64,000 bases of DNA from the NCBI GenBank assembly GCA_022496805.1, contig CM040085.1, positions 27,743,811 to 27,807,810 of the forward strand, given 5' to 3'. This DNA comes from Pohlia nutans (taxonomy: Eukaryota > Streptophyta > Bryopsida > Bryales > Mniaceae). The position numbers were made by a program, and so were the translations under genes. The number at the start of each line of letters is the position of its first letter. Within the stretch, counting starts at the first letter, position 1. Shown in pieces: positions 11,655 through 23,521 of this stretch. The notes below the pieces were generated by a model that searched no databases, had not been told where the DNA came from, and saw only the letters and a program-made list of their open reading frames with translations.

Positions 11655-11732
11655 TAATAGGTGGGAAGCTCCCGTGGCTCGACAAATATTTACCTATTGT
11701 TATTTTCTATAACAGGGGCTTCCCACCCATTA
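11655..11732. repeat. Hairpin with ~18-bp stem
   Basis: TAATAGGTGGGAAGCTCCC (11655-11673) can pair with GGGGCTTCCCACCCATTA (11715-11732), with one mismatch or bulge and one G-U pair, across a loop of about 41 nt. The stem is GC-rich relative to its surroundings and lies about 1 kb past the lumen-protein stop codon. It has the proportions of a small-RNA precursor, but no expression evidence exists. Confidence 0.5.
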
Positions 11733-11744
11733 CCTAGTCCATTT

Positions 11745-12173
11745 GAGTTAATCGAAATCAGAACAGGCGATCCGACCCCCAAAATATAAAGAAACCAGAG
11801 TCTATGTCATCTTTGAGTGCAACCGAAATCAAATCAAATAGTGAACCCAACACCCTCCACCTTCAATTTTAGACATGAGCTTTGCAAGCCAATCCAAGTT
11901 GTCAAAGACACCTAATCAAACGAGTCACCTAAATATATCTCAAGCTTACCACATGCCTTGCCATTATCTCAAATTGGATGTGGGCCAGCGCCTCTAAGCC
12001 TTGGCTCTTTGTGAACTCACCTTAGACTAAGTTTGGCCACCTTTGTGATGGCAAAACTAGTTCACCCTCCTTTCTATTTTGGATTCTTTGAAAACCATGC
12101 CAGTTTGCTTGGTTGCCTTAGATACAGGTCAGACTCGCCTTAACATGTATTTTCTCTTCTTTTCGATTAACTG
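11745..12173. mobile_element. Stowaway-like MITE (GAGTTAAYCGAAA family), copy 1
   Basis: The left end GAGTTAATCGAAA and the reverse complement of the right end CAGTTAATCGAAAAG are inverted copies, with TA after the right end (12174-12175). The length of 429 bp exceeds the ~310 bp of the copies at 14577 and 31477. The interior is non-coding. Confidence 0.5.
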
Positions 12174-12818
12174 TATTAATTTATAAGTTTTAGTGTTGCT
12201 TTCGGGTGCAAATGTAGGAGTTGCATTTGCGACCGGGTCTATCATGGGATTACATACCTTAAGGTATTGGTTGTCGATGATCTGAGTTCAGTTCAGTCGG
12301 TCGGAGCTGTAGAGTAAGTCGGTGGTTTTGTGGCGAAAAGAAACAGAAAGTATCTGTAAGATAAAAACGGTTAATTGAAATTCACCACAGTGTGCGTGAG
12401 CTGTTCTAAGCTGATTGCGCAGATCATATTTTGAACTGTTGATTATCAGGATGTGATGTAATTAAGTATTCCTGCAACGGAGCCAGCGGGCGAGCAATGT
12501 GGGTTCATCTGTGTAACAGACCAGGAGAGTACTTTTGTCCCAATGGCCCTTTGTCTGGTGGGCACTGGCTCATTGGCAAAACGAACAGACACTTCATTCA
12601 CGCCGGCCCCTAAATAGGGACCGGAGTTTCTATCTATCTGTAATAGACCGTCAAGCGTGTGAAAGTGGCTTGCAATCTGCAACCACTCCTTTCTGGAAAC
12701 GGCAATGAAACTGAAGGTTTACCCAAAATCGGTTTACACTAGTTTATTCTCCGGCTCCAATGTTCAATATTATTTCAGCGGCAAAAGAATAAAATGCAGA
12801 ACCACAAGAGACAGTTAA

Positions 12819-13361
12819 CCCTTAAATGATAGAGGGGTAAATGCAAAACCTAGATGTGTTATAAAATGTTACTTCTGCAACTTTGATGAAGTTTGGTTCA
12901 AAATAGAAAATGAGAAGCATGATGTTTAGTAATTATCCGTACAGTCAAACTTCCAAAAATATTTTTAGATACTCCTTTAATGAGTTTAGAAGCATTTACC
13001 ATTAAAATTTCACCAAATTTACAAATTCTATTTTTGGAATTTGGAATTTGGTATGGTTGATTAAAACTAAACATTTTATTCTAAAATTTTAAAAAGGAAA
13101 AAATTTTAAATGAAAGAACCATCATTAGTTTCCTGAAATAGTAAGTTTTATAACACTAGGACAATATTGAGGTCTTTGTCTTTGAAAAATTCCTTAGTGA
13201 ACCTCAATATTGCAAATGAAATTTATCAAACAACACTAGAACATGATCTCTACCTCCAATTTCAACAAAAAATCAAAACTTGAAAAATGTCGTTTCCTGA
13301 CCATGGGCAGTCACTGCTATTTGGGCTGCAACCAAAAAATGATTGAAAGGTCACTTCAGGG
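12819..13361. mobile_element. TTAA-flanked element, 543-bp family (complete copy)
   Basis: Starts CCCTTAAATGATAGAGG after TTAA (12815-12818) and ends AAGGTCACTTCAGGG before TTCAA. It is the reverse orientation of the element at 57609-58146 along its whole length, including the blocks AACCTAGATGTGTTATAAAAT, GAGGTCTTTGTC and the GGGCAG/GGGCTGC inner ends. Its 543 bp agrees with 538 bp for the other copy. Confidence 0.7.
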
Positions 13362-13408
13362 TTCAATTATGTTTAGGGGTGGGGCAAGTTATTCCGGTAG
13401 GAATGCAA

Positions 13409-13673
13409 GAGCATTTCCACCGGAGGGTCTCTATATCCGCCTATCCCAAATGGTTTTCATCTGGATAGGGGTAGAAACGCTCCACTAGCGTCATGTATCC
13501 TTAAAAATTTAGGGAACTCGGGATTTGATTCTCTATATGAGACATCATTTAGGGAACTTGTTTAGAGAACTCTATGTTGAGGCCAAATGGTGGGGAGACA
13601 CTGTTGTATCACCATATTTGCTCTCCTATTTATGATGGGGATAGAGATAGGGATACCACTGATGGGGATGCTC
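13409..13673. mobile_element. GAGCAT-terminus MITE (Harbinger-like)
   Basis: Left end GAGCATTTCCACCGGAGGG; the right end, reverse complemented, is GAGCATCCCCATCAGTGG. The same type of terminus is seen at 5763, 49876 and 52892. Flanking trinucleotides (CAA and TAT) do not match, so the TAA duplication has decayed. It is 265 bp with no coding capacity. Confidence 0.55.
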
Positions 13674-14576
13674 TATCACAAAAACTAAAAGCATTCTATC
13701 ACAAAAACTAAAAGCATACGTAGCAGATGTTGAATGAGGCACAAGATAAAGGTAAACTGGTGGGACACAGTTGATAAGCTCCAAATGTCTCCCCAATAGT
13801 CCATGGGATAACCTCCGAATGGCTCCTTCCTGCGCGTTTGGAAACCATCGTACTAAACCGAAACCTTCCATTCGATGCTCTCAAAGTTGTTCGGGAGAAG
13901 CTGGTCATACTTTACTCTTTGTATTCGGGATTGATTTGGTATTGATTCAATGCCAACCCATCACCTCGGGCCGTCATAGGGAACTTTGTCCAATTCACTA
14001 GGAAGTAAACATTACTGCCAAACTGCTGTTTATAGCAAGTTTTTCAAGTTGTTGTTCAATATAGCAAGTGATCACCAAGAATTCACCATCATTCTTGTAC
14101 CCTTTACTGCCTAGTAATATGCTCAGGGTTCCTTGTGCGTATCCATTACGCAGCTTCCTGCCGGTGCCCACACTCTTGGGACCAGCCACTTAAAGTCTTA
14201 AACCATCCCTCGAGAACGTTTTTTAGAGGGTGGTGTTCAATTTTCTCTTGGGGATGCTTTGAGGGCATCTACAACTTTTTGCAGCCGAAAACCCACAACA
14301 ACCTGCCACCGGGACCTTGCCAATGTTGACTGCATTCACTTGCAAGTCCCGTCATACCGTGATGTGCCAAACAAGCAAACACTAGCAGTCCACATTAAGG
14401 TGGTAGAAGAGAATGAGATGTAGATGTGATCCTCTTTTAAAAGCACACATTGTTACTTTTTTGGCTTGATTTCTAAAAACGACTAAGACATCATGGAGAG
14501 CCTCACCATCATGCCGTGCCGATCTTCTTTTTTGCCATCCTCTGTCTCCAATGCCATACATCTCTACTCCACATTA

Positions 14577-14885
14577 GAGTTAATCAAAAAGAGTGTCTCA
14601 AAGTGGAAAGTTTAAACTTTAAACTCACCTTAGACTGTCTCATTTTGAGTTCAAAAAGACTGCAAAAATAGTCTATTGTGAGTTGGAGAATAATCTAAAG
14701 CAAGGTCCTGCACCGCCATGGGGTGTGAAACTCATGACCTCCCCAATGCTAAAGGAGAGTTCCCACAAGTTCCCCCAAGCCAAGAGACCGACCATGAGGA
14801 CTATTCATGAACAATACTTGTCAAAAATTGTAACTATAGAGAACCAAGGCTCCTCATGAACTCCTCTTTTGTTTTCAGATAACTC
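14577..14885. mobile_element. Stowaway-like MITE (GAGTTAAYCRAAA family), copy 2
   Basis: TA-flanked (14575-14576 and 14886-14887) element of 309 bp. The left end GAGTTAATCAAAAAGAG mirrors the right end CTTTTGTTTTCAGATAACTC imperfectly. Its size matches the 310-bp copy at 31477. Confidence 0.6.
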
Positions 14886-15256
14886 TATTAGTCTGCATGC
14901 TACCTGTTGGATAGGCCTAGTCAGACACCCATACGGGCAAGCGGGCTCTGCTTGCCCATGTGAATGGGAGGGTTGGGGCTGCAAATTTTACGTGGAGATC
15001 CTCTATTTTTGGGCTAAGGGAGAAAAGGGGAAACTTTGGGCAAACAACCTCTGCTATGAGTGGCAGGGCAAAACAAGACCTTCTGCCCTGTTGCTCCTAA
15101 AAGGCATATTCCCCTTTCTACTCACGTTACCGGGTTAGCCAGTGGCATTCTGCCCTCATGTGCGTGATGGCCGGTTCACACCAACCACATGCGACAAGAT
15201 GTGCATGTGTTATGGTACATAACAGCCTCTGTGATTGCTGCCTTCCTCCAACAGAA

Positions 15257-15310
15257 TGATGTGGAATATCCCATATCATTTCATGAAATGATGTGGGATA
15301 TTCCACATCA
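15257..15310. repeat. Near-perfect 54-bp palindrome
   Basis: Two 27-base arms meet with no spacer at 15283/15284. The left arm begins TGATGTGGAATATCCCATAT and the right arm ends GTGGGATATTCCACATCA. Only one base pair is mismatched. It could extrude as a cruciform, or fold into a long hairpin if transcribed. Confidence 0.85.
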
Positions 15311-16200
15311 CATCAGTAGCTATGGGGGCAGGTGGCATTAAGCAAGAGCAATCAACCATGGTGAACAGTAATCGAAAGCACTCCTCAATTACAATTCAAC
15401 AGTGTTCTATAATTATTTATTTGATTCAATAGTCCATTCAATTACAAATCAATAGTCACTCCATAAATAAAGGTGGATGAAACAAAAAGGCACCCTTCTT
15501 GAAGGCTACTGAATGTTATGGTAAGAAGCCTGACAAAATCAATTTTATTTAAATCTCTACACTGCAAAAATAACGCATGTAAGAAAGTGAAGCAACATAA
15601 AAAAACAGTTGAAAATTTACGACAGGAAAGTGCATGCATTCAGTGATCAACAATGCTTGCATTTAGAGAAGACAAGCTTCAACAATGCGTAAATTATATT
15701 TTAGTGTATATGATTTTACCTGCATGAGGAACGCAAGTGCGGTAGCAAGGGCTGGTGTGAATGGGCCATGAGCCTTCTGTTGCAGAGGATAGAATCAGAT
15801 AGAATCATGCGGTTTGGTTTATACTCTCGACAAGGAAACTAGCTGACAATTCAGCTACACGAATCATCATTCTCGATTCAGCCACACACACACGGGCTTT
15901 CTGTACTTGACCTCTTGCAGAGGTAGCCATTCATCACAATCATGCCAAAACCATACAGGCGAGTGACGATGTAAAAACTAAAAAAAGCATAAATATTGCA
16001 CGAGATTACATGATGTGTTGATTATTAAACATAAGTTCTCCATCAGTCAAGGAACTCACTCTGTAAACACCAATTAACATGTGACACCAAGAGCTGCCAT
16101 AAACTGACACCACTACCGACTTCATTGTAAACAACCCCAAGCCGGCACTTGTTCTTTTTTACAAGCCAGGTCTCACCTGGTGGACTCCGTGTAAGTAGGC

Positions 16201-16238
16201 CTTCAAGTCAGTCATGACTGGACAGTACTGACTTGAAG
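16201..16238. repeat. Inverted repeat upstream of lectin gene
   Basis: CTTCAAGTCAGT (16201-16212) and ACTGACTTGAAG (16227-16238) are perfect 12-bp inverted copies separated by 14 bp, about 190 bp before the lectin start codon. It could be a protein-binding site in the promoter or a small hairpin in the 5' UTR; the sequence alone does not decide. Confidence 0.5.
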
Positions 16239-16423
16239 GGATGCTAGCTCGGAACTCACTGATCGCCTAAATTTCCGAGGCCTGCGCGGAGGTTCCTCTC
16301 GTCTTACAGGTATATGCTCGCCTGGCATAATTTGATAAAGTTTAGTTTCTTTTTCCATGTCAAAAGTTTTGCTTTAGCTTGCTAACTGTGGGATATATCT
16401 CTAGCAAGTTTGAATTGGCAGCG

Positions 16424-18518
16424 ATGGTGCATTCTGCGAGTTACGAGTTCGGAGTGAGCAACAAACTCGTCATCGCCATCGCCATTCTATTCCTGACTGT
16501 AACACAATGCGCAACCCAATCGACGGCACCCAAGTCGCGGAATGCGCCGTGGAGCGCCAGCATTGGCGATGGACTCCCAACCAAAGGTCCCCTCGTAGTG
16601 CTGCAATCGTCGGATTTCCAACTGTCGCTGGAACTCGACGCCAACGCACGTTGCGCCATCACGGTGCGGCGCCTCTATTCCAACCCCGTGGGCCGCCTCG
16701 TGTGGACGGCGAACTACTTCGCAGGAACGCCGTCCGGCAGCACGAAATGCACGCTCACGTTCACCAAGGACGGTGACCTGCAACTCCACATGTTCTACCG
16801 GCAACAGACACTTCTGTCGTGGAGCAGCAAAACGGCTCTCACAGGCGTGACCAAGATGACGCTTCAAGACAAGGGCAACTTCCAGCTGCTCACCGCCTCC
16901 CGTAAAGCCATCTTCAGCAGCTTCGATCAGAAGGAATTCGCCATTGTCGATACTCAGAAATTGAGGTACTATGCCGATCGAAACGCCGAAAATCCATGGC
17001 ACTATATAGTTTATGAAACCTGTGTGTCCTTTCTAGCTCTAGAGTCATCAGAAGATTTAAGAAACACAATTTTGAGGGTTACCGGGTGCCTAAAATTTTG
17101 ATATTTCGGTACTGATCCATAGCTCGTGGAATATTTATCATTCTGATTGCAGTGTATGGGAGAGTTTGAAGAGCCCGGATGTGGTTCAGCCGGAGGGACA
17201 GGACCAGTTGACATCGCCCGTTTTGTTGAACAAGGGAGACTTTGTTCTGGCGTTCAAGAATGGTGACCTGGAGTTGCGCACCACGGATGCGAAGCCGCTG
17301 GTGTACTGGAGCCTGAAGCGCACCTTTTTCAAGGGCGGCGATCTTCGCAAGGTCTCCTATGCAGGTGGAGTTTCGGACCCGGTGTCAGTAAAATAACAAA
17401 AGAGGACTCCGAGTGAGTCGAAGGAAAGAAACCTTTGGATTCATACTAGAATGAAAGGAGAACTGTAATTTCCATAAAAGAATTGAATCGTGCAGGTGTC
17501 ATTCCGCAAAAGGGAGGAATCGGCGTCTTCACGGCGGACGGGAAGCTGACATGGGGCTCCAGTCTGCCACCGCAGGGCTTCTTCGGAGACGCCTACTTCG
17601 GCATTGACAAATTCGGTAACCTGAAAGACTACTACATGTACAAAGGACAGACCTGGTACACGCAGTTCCAGGCCATAGCGAAGGACTGCGATCTGCCCAA
17701 CTTCTGTGGTTTCAACACCATTTGCAGCAACTCGAAATGCAGGTGCATAAATCGATCACTTTCACAGATTCATAGCCTACTCCAGGAAATCAGGACCAGT
17801 TGTGGCAGTTTCAAATTGGTAGTAAGCAGTGCAGTTACAACCTGTAATGTATTTTCCTATGCACACAACCTTCGTAGTATATTCCAAATCTTTGTAGAGA
17901 ACTCCTCGTCATCTCTTTCTATTCTAAACTTTTCATAATACTTCTCAAAATAAGACTACTAATGTGTGACATGTGTCGTAGGCTATGCTAGATAGAGTAC
18001 TCTATGGGCTCTGCTACGACATTTAGTCGGTGCATGCAGCCACCTCTTCGCTTTGCGACTCGGAGATAACATGCACCCGCTACATGCCGTAGCAGATGAG
18101 AGCCCATGGAGTAATCTATCTAGTAATCTATCTAGTACATAGCTCATCATCCTAATCAGTGAGATCCCTGCTGAGTACGTTTTTGTTGGAATGCCTTGCC
18201 TGTGGTTACAGTTGTCCACCCAAGTTCGTAGGGATGGGTGGCCGCGACGTTGCGCCCTTCTGCACGCACCCCAGCAGTGTTACTAAGTGCAACTGGAAAT
18301 CCTTTCTGGAACTGAAAGGCCACGACACCGTGTTCGACTTGTACGCCACGCCGGCCAAGGTGTCGCTAGCGTCGTGCAAGTCCTCGTGCTTGTCATCCTG
18401 CAAGTGCGACGGATTCTCGTACGATTCCAGGGCGGGCTCCTGCTACCAGTACGCCGCATTCAAGACCATTCGTAAGGTGTCTGATACCCAGAAGTCTGTC
18501 TTTTTGAAAGTTACATAG
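16424..18518 (+). CDS. Secreted B-lectin / EGF-like / PAN-domain protein (4 exons)
   Basis: Exons 16424-16965, 17153-17364, 17496-17742 and 18212-18518 join in phase to give 435 aa. Residues 1-32 form a signal peptide with hydrophobic core LVIAIAILFLTV. A bulb-type (D-mannose-binding) lectin domain follows; its landmark VWESLKSPDVVQPEGQ at the exon 1-2 join matches the W-x-S-F-x-x-P-T-D region of S-locus-type proteins. The mannose-binding motif is degenerate (LELDANARCAI). An EGF-like cysteine cluster (C316, C322, C328, C333, C335) is followed by a PAN/apple domain with C389, C393, C397, C399 and C411. There is no transmembrane segment or kinase domain, so it resembles the secreted apoplastic lectin/PAN proteins (Arabidopsis At5g03700-like) rather than receptor kinases. 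A role in the cell wall is inferred from the family. The third intron holds a fold-back MITE. Confidence 0.85.
17982..18143. mobile_element. Fold-back MITE in lectin intron 3
   Basis: The 162-bp element begins GCTATGCTAGATAGAG and ends (reverse complement) GCTATGTACTAGATAGA. The arms then continue to match through TACTCTATGGGCTCT / TACTCCATGGGCTCT and GCTACG. One arm carries a small tandem duplication of CTAGATAGATTA. The loop is GC-richer than the surrounding intron. Confidence 0.65.
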
Positions 18519-21500
18519 CGGGTCTCTCGAGAAGAATGAAAATTTTAAAGATCATTAATTTCAGTGCAGCTCTAATTATGTTGTGATTGAAACACTCATA
18601 CTTCTTTGCATCTGAGGAGTGCCAGGAGTATCGATCAAACATGTGGTCTTAGATATCGATATAAAGACTGCAAGACTGAGCCACTTCGATTGATCAGATA
18701 TACACTTTGCTTGCTTAACAAATTTCTTTGTATTCCAAAAGGAAATATAATCACACAAAATAATTTAATAGACGACGACAGTAAAAGGAAATGTGGTTCA
18801 ATGGGAGCAAGCTGTGAAGGGTTATCTCCCGTGACCATTCAGGCCTGTAATCCCTCCACTACACAGAGTGGGAGGTAAACGCTGCTCGGTTGCCCGCCTC
18901 ACGCGGTGCTCCCCTCTCTAACAGCCGCGCCACCCATCCTTCCGGTTGGACACCGCAGCTGACTTCGTGTTTGGAGCGGGCAGGCCTTCCACACGGCCCA
19001 GGGAGGCCCGATCACAGCAGCCCATGTTCACGCATTCCTACCCCGGCACCGGTTACAGACAGTCGCTACTCTGCCCGGATGATAGCAGACGATTGAACCC
19101 GGATTGATAATCCTTGCAAAAGAATGGCGTAACAATCGATATGGGTTTCCTCAGCACGAATCTGTATCAACCTATTAGTTCTTTCTGGTGAACAGCAGCC
19201 ATCGCCATGGAAGTTGCAGATCGTGCTTTGCGATCGGGGAATGGGTCAAAGGATTGCAAACAAGCAATAGACCAAGTTCATTCTTGAATTAGTTGTTTGC
19301 TTATCTACCTCTATAGCAAGCACTGAATAGCAGCGGCTTACAGGGCACGACTGCGGATGTGAAGAACAATCTTTTGTATGATACTTTTAACATCAACTAC
19401 AATGACTTTAACTTATTTGGCAGTAACAGTGATGCCTCAAACATTTGCAACTTTCTGCATCTACCTGCATCTAGGCACTGCTCAGGAAGGTCAAAATGCT
19501 ACACCCAATCCACAAGAAAGTCATTAATATTGAACTCTAGTCGAAGGGATGAGGTTGAATTTATACAATTCAAAATATTAATTCATTTTTTTTCAATATC
19601 AGCCAAAGTTGTTCTATATATTTTTTTGAATTTTCAAAAAAGTCTAGAAAACATTTTGAAAATCTAAGCACAGTTTACTATTTAAAGTAACTATCTTTGA
19701 ATTCCAATATTGAATCTAATCCAATACATAAGATGGTAAAAAAGTAGGATTTTATTTTATTTTATTTTTCTTCGGTTATTATTTTCGAATTTCTCAAATA
19801 AAATTATTATAGATATAGAGGTGATTAATTTCAATCATTTGGGCACTTAGAAGCTGAAGGTACAAAATATAGATTGTTCTTATCAATGGTAAGTACTATG
19901 TTAGACCATTGAATTTGAGTTTTCTTGCTCTCATTTCCTACTAAAGAGGCTTGCATTTGAAAATAAATAAAGAAAACATAGTGTAGTGGGTTCAAAAATC
20001 TTAGTGAATACCAACATACTTGAATTTTTTTTAAATAACAAAGACAATCCTAGTCTTCTACTTGTTTTCTTCTGCTCACACGTAACTTGCAAAGACTTTG
20101 TTTGTTGATAACTTAAGAGATGTGTACCCATAATGGATACTAATAGCAATTAGGAATAGTTACTATTATGAAATATAAATTATTTTTATTGAATCCATCT
20201 TCTTAACAAGTGAAAGAGGATTCCAATGTATTATTTGGATATTATAAGAATAAATTATGATTTTTCAAAGTACTTAACATAGGTGTACCATGAATCGATC
20301 CTAGACTCTATTGTTCATACTTCTCTATCCCATATTAACCCAGCGTTAAACGTCAAGAGGGTCCTAGACAGACAACCCAAAGGAATAAAAAATTAAGAGA
20401 GATGCCTCCAACAGTAGCCCCTTGAGTAACTTAAACAACCAATGAAAATTCCTCAAATCCTCTATGAACAGTGAATGGAGGGAATAGTGTCACTCCAAAA
20501 AAAAAATTAAAAATACAATGAGATTCCGGCTTTGCAACGAGCTTTGCAATTATGGATTTAAAATTTATTTTAAAAATAAAAATAAAAATAATGATAAAAT
20601 AAAAATCATTAAATAAATTATCAAATAAAAAACACTGTTGTACAACGCTAGCAGCTTTGGTATTCATCAAGATCTCAAGTTGCCCAACTCCCTCCCCTCC
20701 CTCTCCACCAATTCTCTTTCCAATTTCCTTGGAATGTACAATTTACTAAAACAAGCATATTTTCTAAATGTAGCCTCACTTTTTCATTACCTTTCCAAAG
20801 TACCAATCCATTTCAGTTTTGGTTGAGAAATTCCACCTTTTTCTTGATTATGCTTTCAAAACAAGCCAATAGGGCTTTTTTGATATTTAAGGGTTAAGCT
20901 TCTTGAACCCTCAAAATAAAAGCATTAATTAGTCCAATGGTGCAGACTATGAGCACAATGTTGTGGGCCCTCAACCAATAAATATAGTAGTTTGAGCAAA
21001 CATGAAGCTTATTATGGACAAATTCACAAGGGAATCAAGAAGCTTAACATGGGACAGAGGGAATATTGATTACCAAAGAGATGATATGAAAGAGTTCTAA
21101 TAAATGTAATACTACACTGTACCAATTACAAGAAGTGACATAACATTCAATAGCCTTCATGCCTAGTGTCTTTCCTTCATACATTCTGCTCATCACCTTG
21201 ACCCTCCATCTATCCACTTAACTACTGATGAAGTACTATTGGGTGTAAAATATTCCACACCATCTACTGTAGAGCCAAGGTAGGGATAATGCATGCTACA
21301 ACTGAATGGCGTATTTAGTGTCCCAGGACACAATTTCTAAACCCGGACACTATTTAATTTTAGGGAGATATAGTGTCCTCGTAAGAAAAAATAATGAATG
21401 TAGTGTTCCAATGACATATGGCAGCTTCATAATAAATTTGGCATGTCACCTCATGTCACTCTCATTACTTGGAAAGAACATGGCACTCTCAATGAAAGTG

Positions 21501-22081
21501 AGAATGACAAGTGGCAAACTCCTATGTAGTGTCAAGGGACACTATTTCTCTTTAACTTAAGAACAAATTGTGGTAAAGAACATCAATTCTCCTCGGACAC
21601 TAAATACGCCAAATGTTTTGGAAGATGCTTTGGACTTCTGGGAGCTTTACCAATTTTGCCAACACATAAAAGTCTGCTCTACGGCCCCATTACAGTAGAG
21701 TGTAAAGCATGGCATGCAAAAGGCCAACTCCACCTGCCGACCATGAAAAATCAATAACAGTCGTCGGCCCCTCGTCTTGTCAGATCTGGTACATGACATG
21801 TCACCGCCCTGCCACGCCACGGCAGCCCCCCCGACGAAACTATCTGCCACGTCACATGCCCATCGCTGCACCCCATTGGGCAAACCCCGCCAGGTGGCAC
21901 ACCCACCCCTTGCGAACCTTCCCGCCAACACCCATTCCACACACCAGCCCCTCCCAACGCCTCCTTCATAAAACAACCTTCGTTTCTCCGTTTCTCCAAC
22001 AATCTTTGCATCTTCGACCCTGATTTCCAAGACATCGAAACTTTCATTCTTCTGGAATCTCGAGCGTTCAATTTCGTTCAG
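18519..22081. other. Intergenic, AT-rich, with a GC-rich block
   Basis: About 18830-19100 is conspicuously GC-rich and contains on the plus strand CGATTGAACCCGGATTG, which on the minus strand resembles a Pol III B box (CCGGGTTCAATCG). It may be a SINE-like or other dispersed repeat, but I could not find a correctly ordered A box or a poly-A tail. From 19100 to 21300 the sequence is AT-rich with no gene seen. A MITE at 21308 is listed separately. Confidence 0.5.
21308..21610. mobile_element. MITE with 16-bp perfect TIRs (GGCGTATTTAGTGTCC)
   Basis: GGCGTATTTAGTGTCC at 21308-21323 is perfectly repeated in inverse at 21595-21610. The interior repeats the AGTGTCC/GGACACT phrase several times in both orientations, so the element can fold extensively. 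It is 303 bp and non-coding. A target duplication is not clear (AAT on both sides at best). It lies about 0.5 kb before the zinc-ribbon gene. Confidence 0.75.
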
Positions 22082-22555
22082 GTGTGTGGCAGAGCTTCCA
22101 TTAGGGTTTCAGTTCTTGTATTCTGCTTCTGTTTTGGAAAAGCTCGAACGATTTGGAGTCGGTGAAGGTTTCAGTTCTTGTATTCTGCTTGTGTTTTGAA
22201 AAGCTCGAATGATTTGGAGTTAGTGATTATGTGAGAGTTTTGAAGCTCAAAGGATTTGTAATTGTATGTACTAATTGGAGTACTCTGTGATTTTGGTGTA
22301 CAGGAAGTGAAGAGACTTGATACCGGTCGAGCTGTTTTATAAATCGTCACCATGGTGTGCTGTTTAGTGTGTGATGAGTCGAGGAAGGTGGTCGGCAGCC
22401 GCCCTACCAACGGCGTGTGCAGCAACTGTGGCGGATCGCTGAGCTCTGTGCGAGTGCGCAACATGTTCCGCTTCTGCTTCATCCCTGTCTGCTGCTCCCA
22501 CAAGAGCCGCATCATGTGCTCCCGATGTGGCACGCAATATAGAAAACACTACTAA
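22082..22555 (+). CDS. Small zinc-ribbon protein (67 aa), with 5' UTR intron
   Basis: The coding region is 22352-22555; the span given includes a likely 5' UTR intron (GTGTGT at 22082 to TACAG at about 22302). The 67-aa product has two zinc-ribbon knuckle pairs: CCLVCDES / CSNCGG near the N-terminus and CSRCGTQY at the C-terminus, separated by FRFCFIPVC, the aromatic core typical of the small plant zinc-ribbon-15 proteins. The ATG sits in a strong context (CACCATGG). Its biochemical role is unknown. The UTR intron contains a 62-bp tandem duplication. There are no other domains and no targeting signal. Confidence 0.75.
22105..22228 (+). repeat. 62-bp tandem duplication in 5' UTR intron
   Basis: A unit starting GGTTTCAGTTCTTGTATTCT at 22105 is repeated from 22167 with a handful of substitutions (GTCGGTGA versus GTTAGTGA at the end). 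The two copies together occupy most of the first half of the leader intron of the zinc-ribbon gene. Confidence 0.8.
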
Positions 22556-23521
22556 ACAGCCAGCTCGAACATACTTTGCAGCAGAGATTTTATGTTTCTT
22601 TCTTGTGTACAAACAGTTTGATAGTGGTCGGTGTATATAGATTTCTGCCGCCAATTTTTTAATACATCTTGAAAGCGGTGCGTGGAACAAGACCATCGCC
22701 TTGAAACGAGGCTGAGTTTTAGTAAACAATACTCAAGTGTATGTGAGCTAAATGTTTTAGTCTCACTTGGTTCGATTTCTTTTCATTTGTGATAATCGGT
22801 ATATATTTGAATTATCGCCGAGGGCAATGAACGCTTCATCCATTTTTTGAAGCTTCTGCGAAACTATTTCGTATAATTCTTGCATCATGACCTGTCCATC
22901 TCCATTGTTTGTGTGAATTTTATGTGGATTACTGTTCGCCGTTAAGATCGTATGGAGGACTGATTGAGTCCCGATGATAATGGAGTATGACAGTTGAGGA
23001 GAGGACGGCAACAGTGCACTCAGGCTGAAAATGCCCTTCGTTTACTGTTCATTTATTGTTTGTGATATAATTCAAAAAGTTCATTGGTAGTTCACTCACC
23101 GGCTGTCTGGTCCACTCCACTAATGTGCAAGACTGATGTGCACCATGTGAAATCGGAGGTCCGGTTTACTGCAGATGTAGATTCAGATTGCCATGATCCA
23201 TGAGCCCAGTAGGGGTGTCTAAGTGCAAGCTTGTGAGGAGACTCTGACATGGTTGCTACGTGTGAACATCTTGCAACTCACGCTCACAATTGCGACTCTC
23301 CAAAATTTTCCAAAATAGTTGCCATCTACATGTGAAATGAAATTACGGGGTTCTACAATTGCCCTTCAAGGAGACGAGCCTCATTCTTGCTTCAAAGCTT
23401 GCTGCAAAAACTCGTTGCAGAAACTCACACAAAAGCTCACCAATTTAGCACTCGACACCCCAATCTCCAATTTATCATTTAACTTACTCAGCTCCACTTC
23501 AATCCAGTTCTGTGGGTTTAA

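Larger units (their letters stand above)
10701..16423. other. Intergenic region with several MITEs
   Basis: No supportable gene lies between the lumen-protein and lectin genes. Content that can be named is listed separately: a hairpin at 11655, Stowaway-like elements at 11745 and 14577, a TTAA element at 12819, a GAGCAT element at 13409, a palindrome at 15257 and a short inverted repeat at 16201. The open frame at 12446-12682 (minus) contains a short phrase (AACAGACACTTCATTCACG) that recurs in modified form near 45600, so it is more likely repeat-derived than a gene. Confidence 0.6.

Noticed and set aside
12446..12682. 78-codon minus-strand frame as a gene
   Set aside because: No family match, and a short phrase recurs near 45600, suggesting a repeat.
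16487..17002. 171-codon open frame on the minus strand
   Set aside because: It is antisense to exon 1 of the lectin gene, whose signal peptide, domain order and splice phases are convincing; the antisense frame has no family resemblance.
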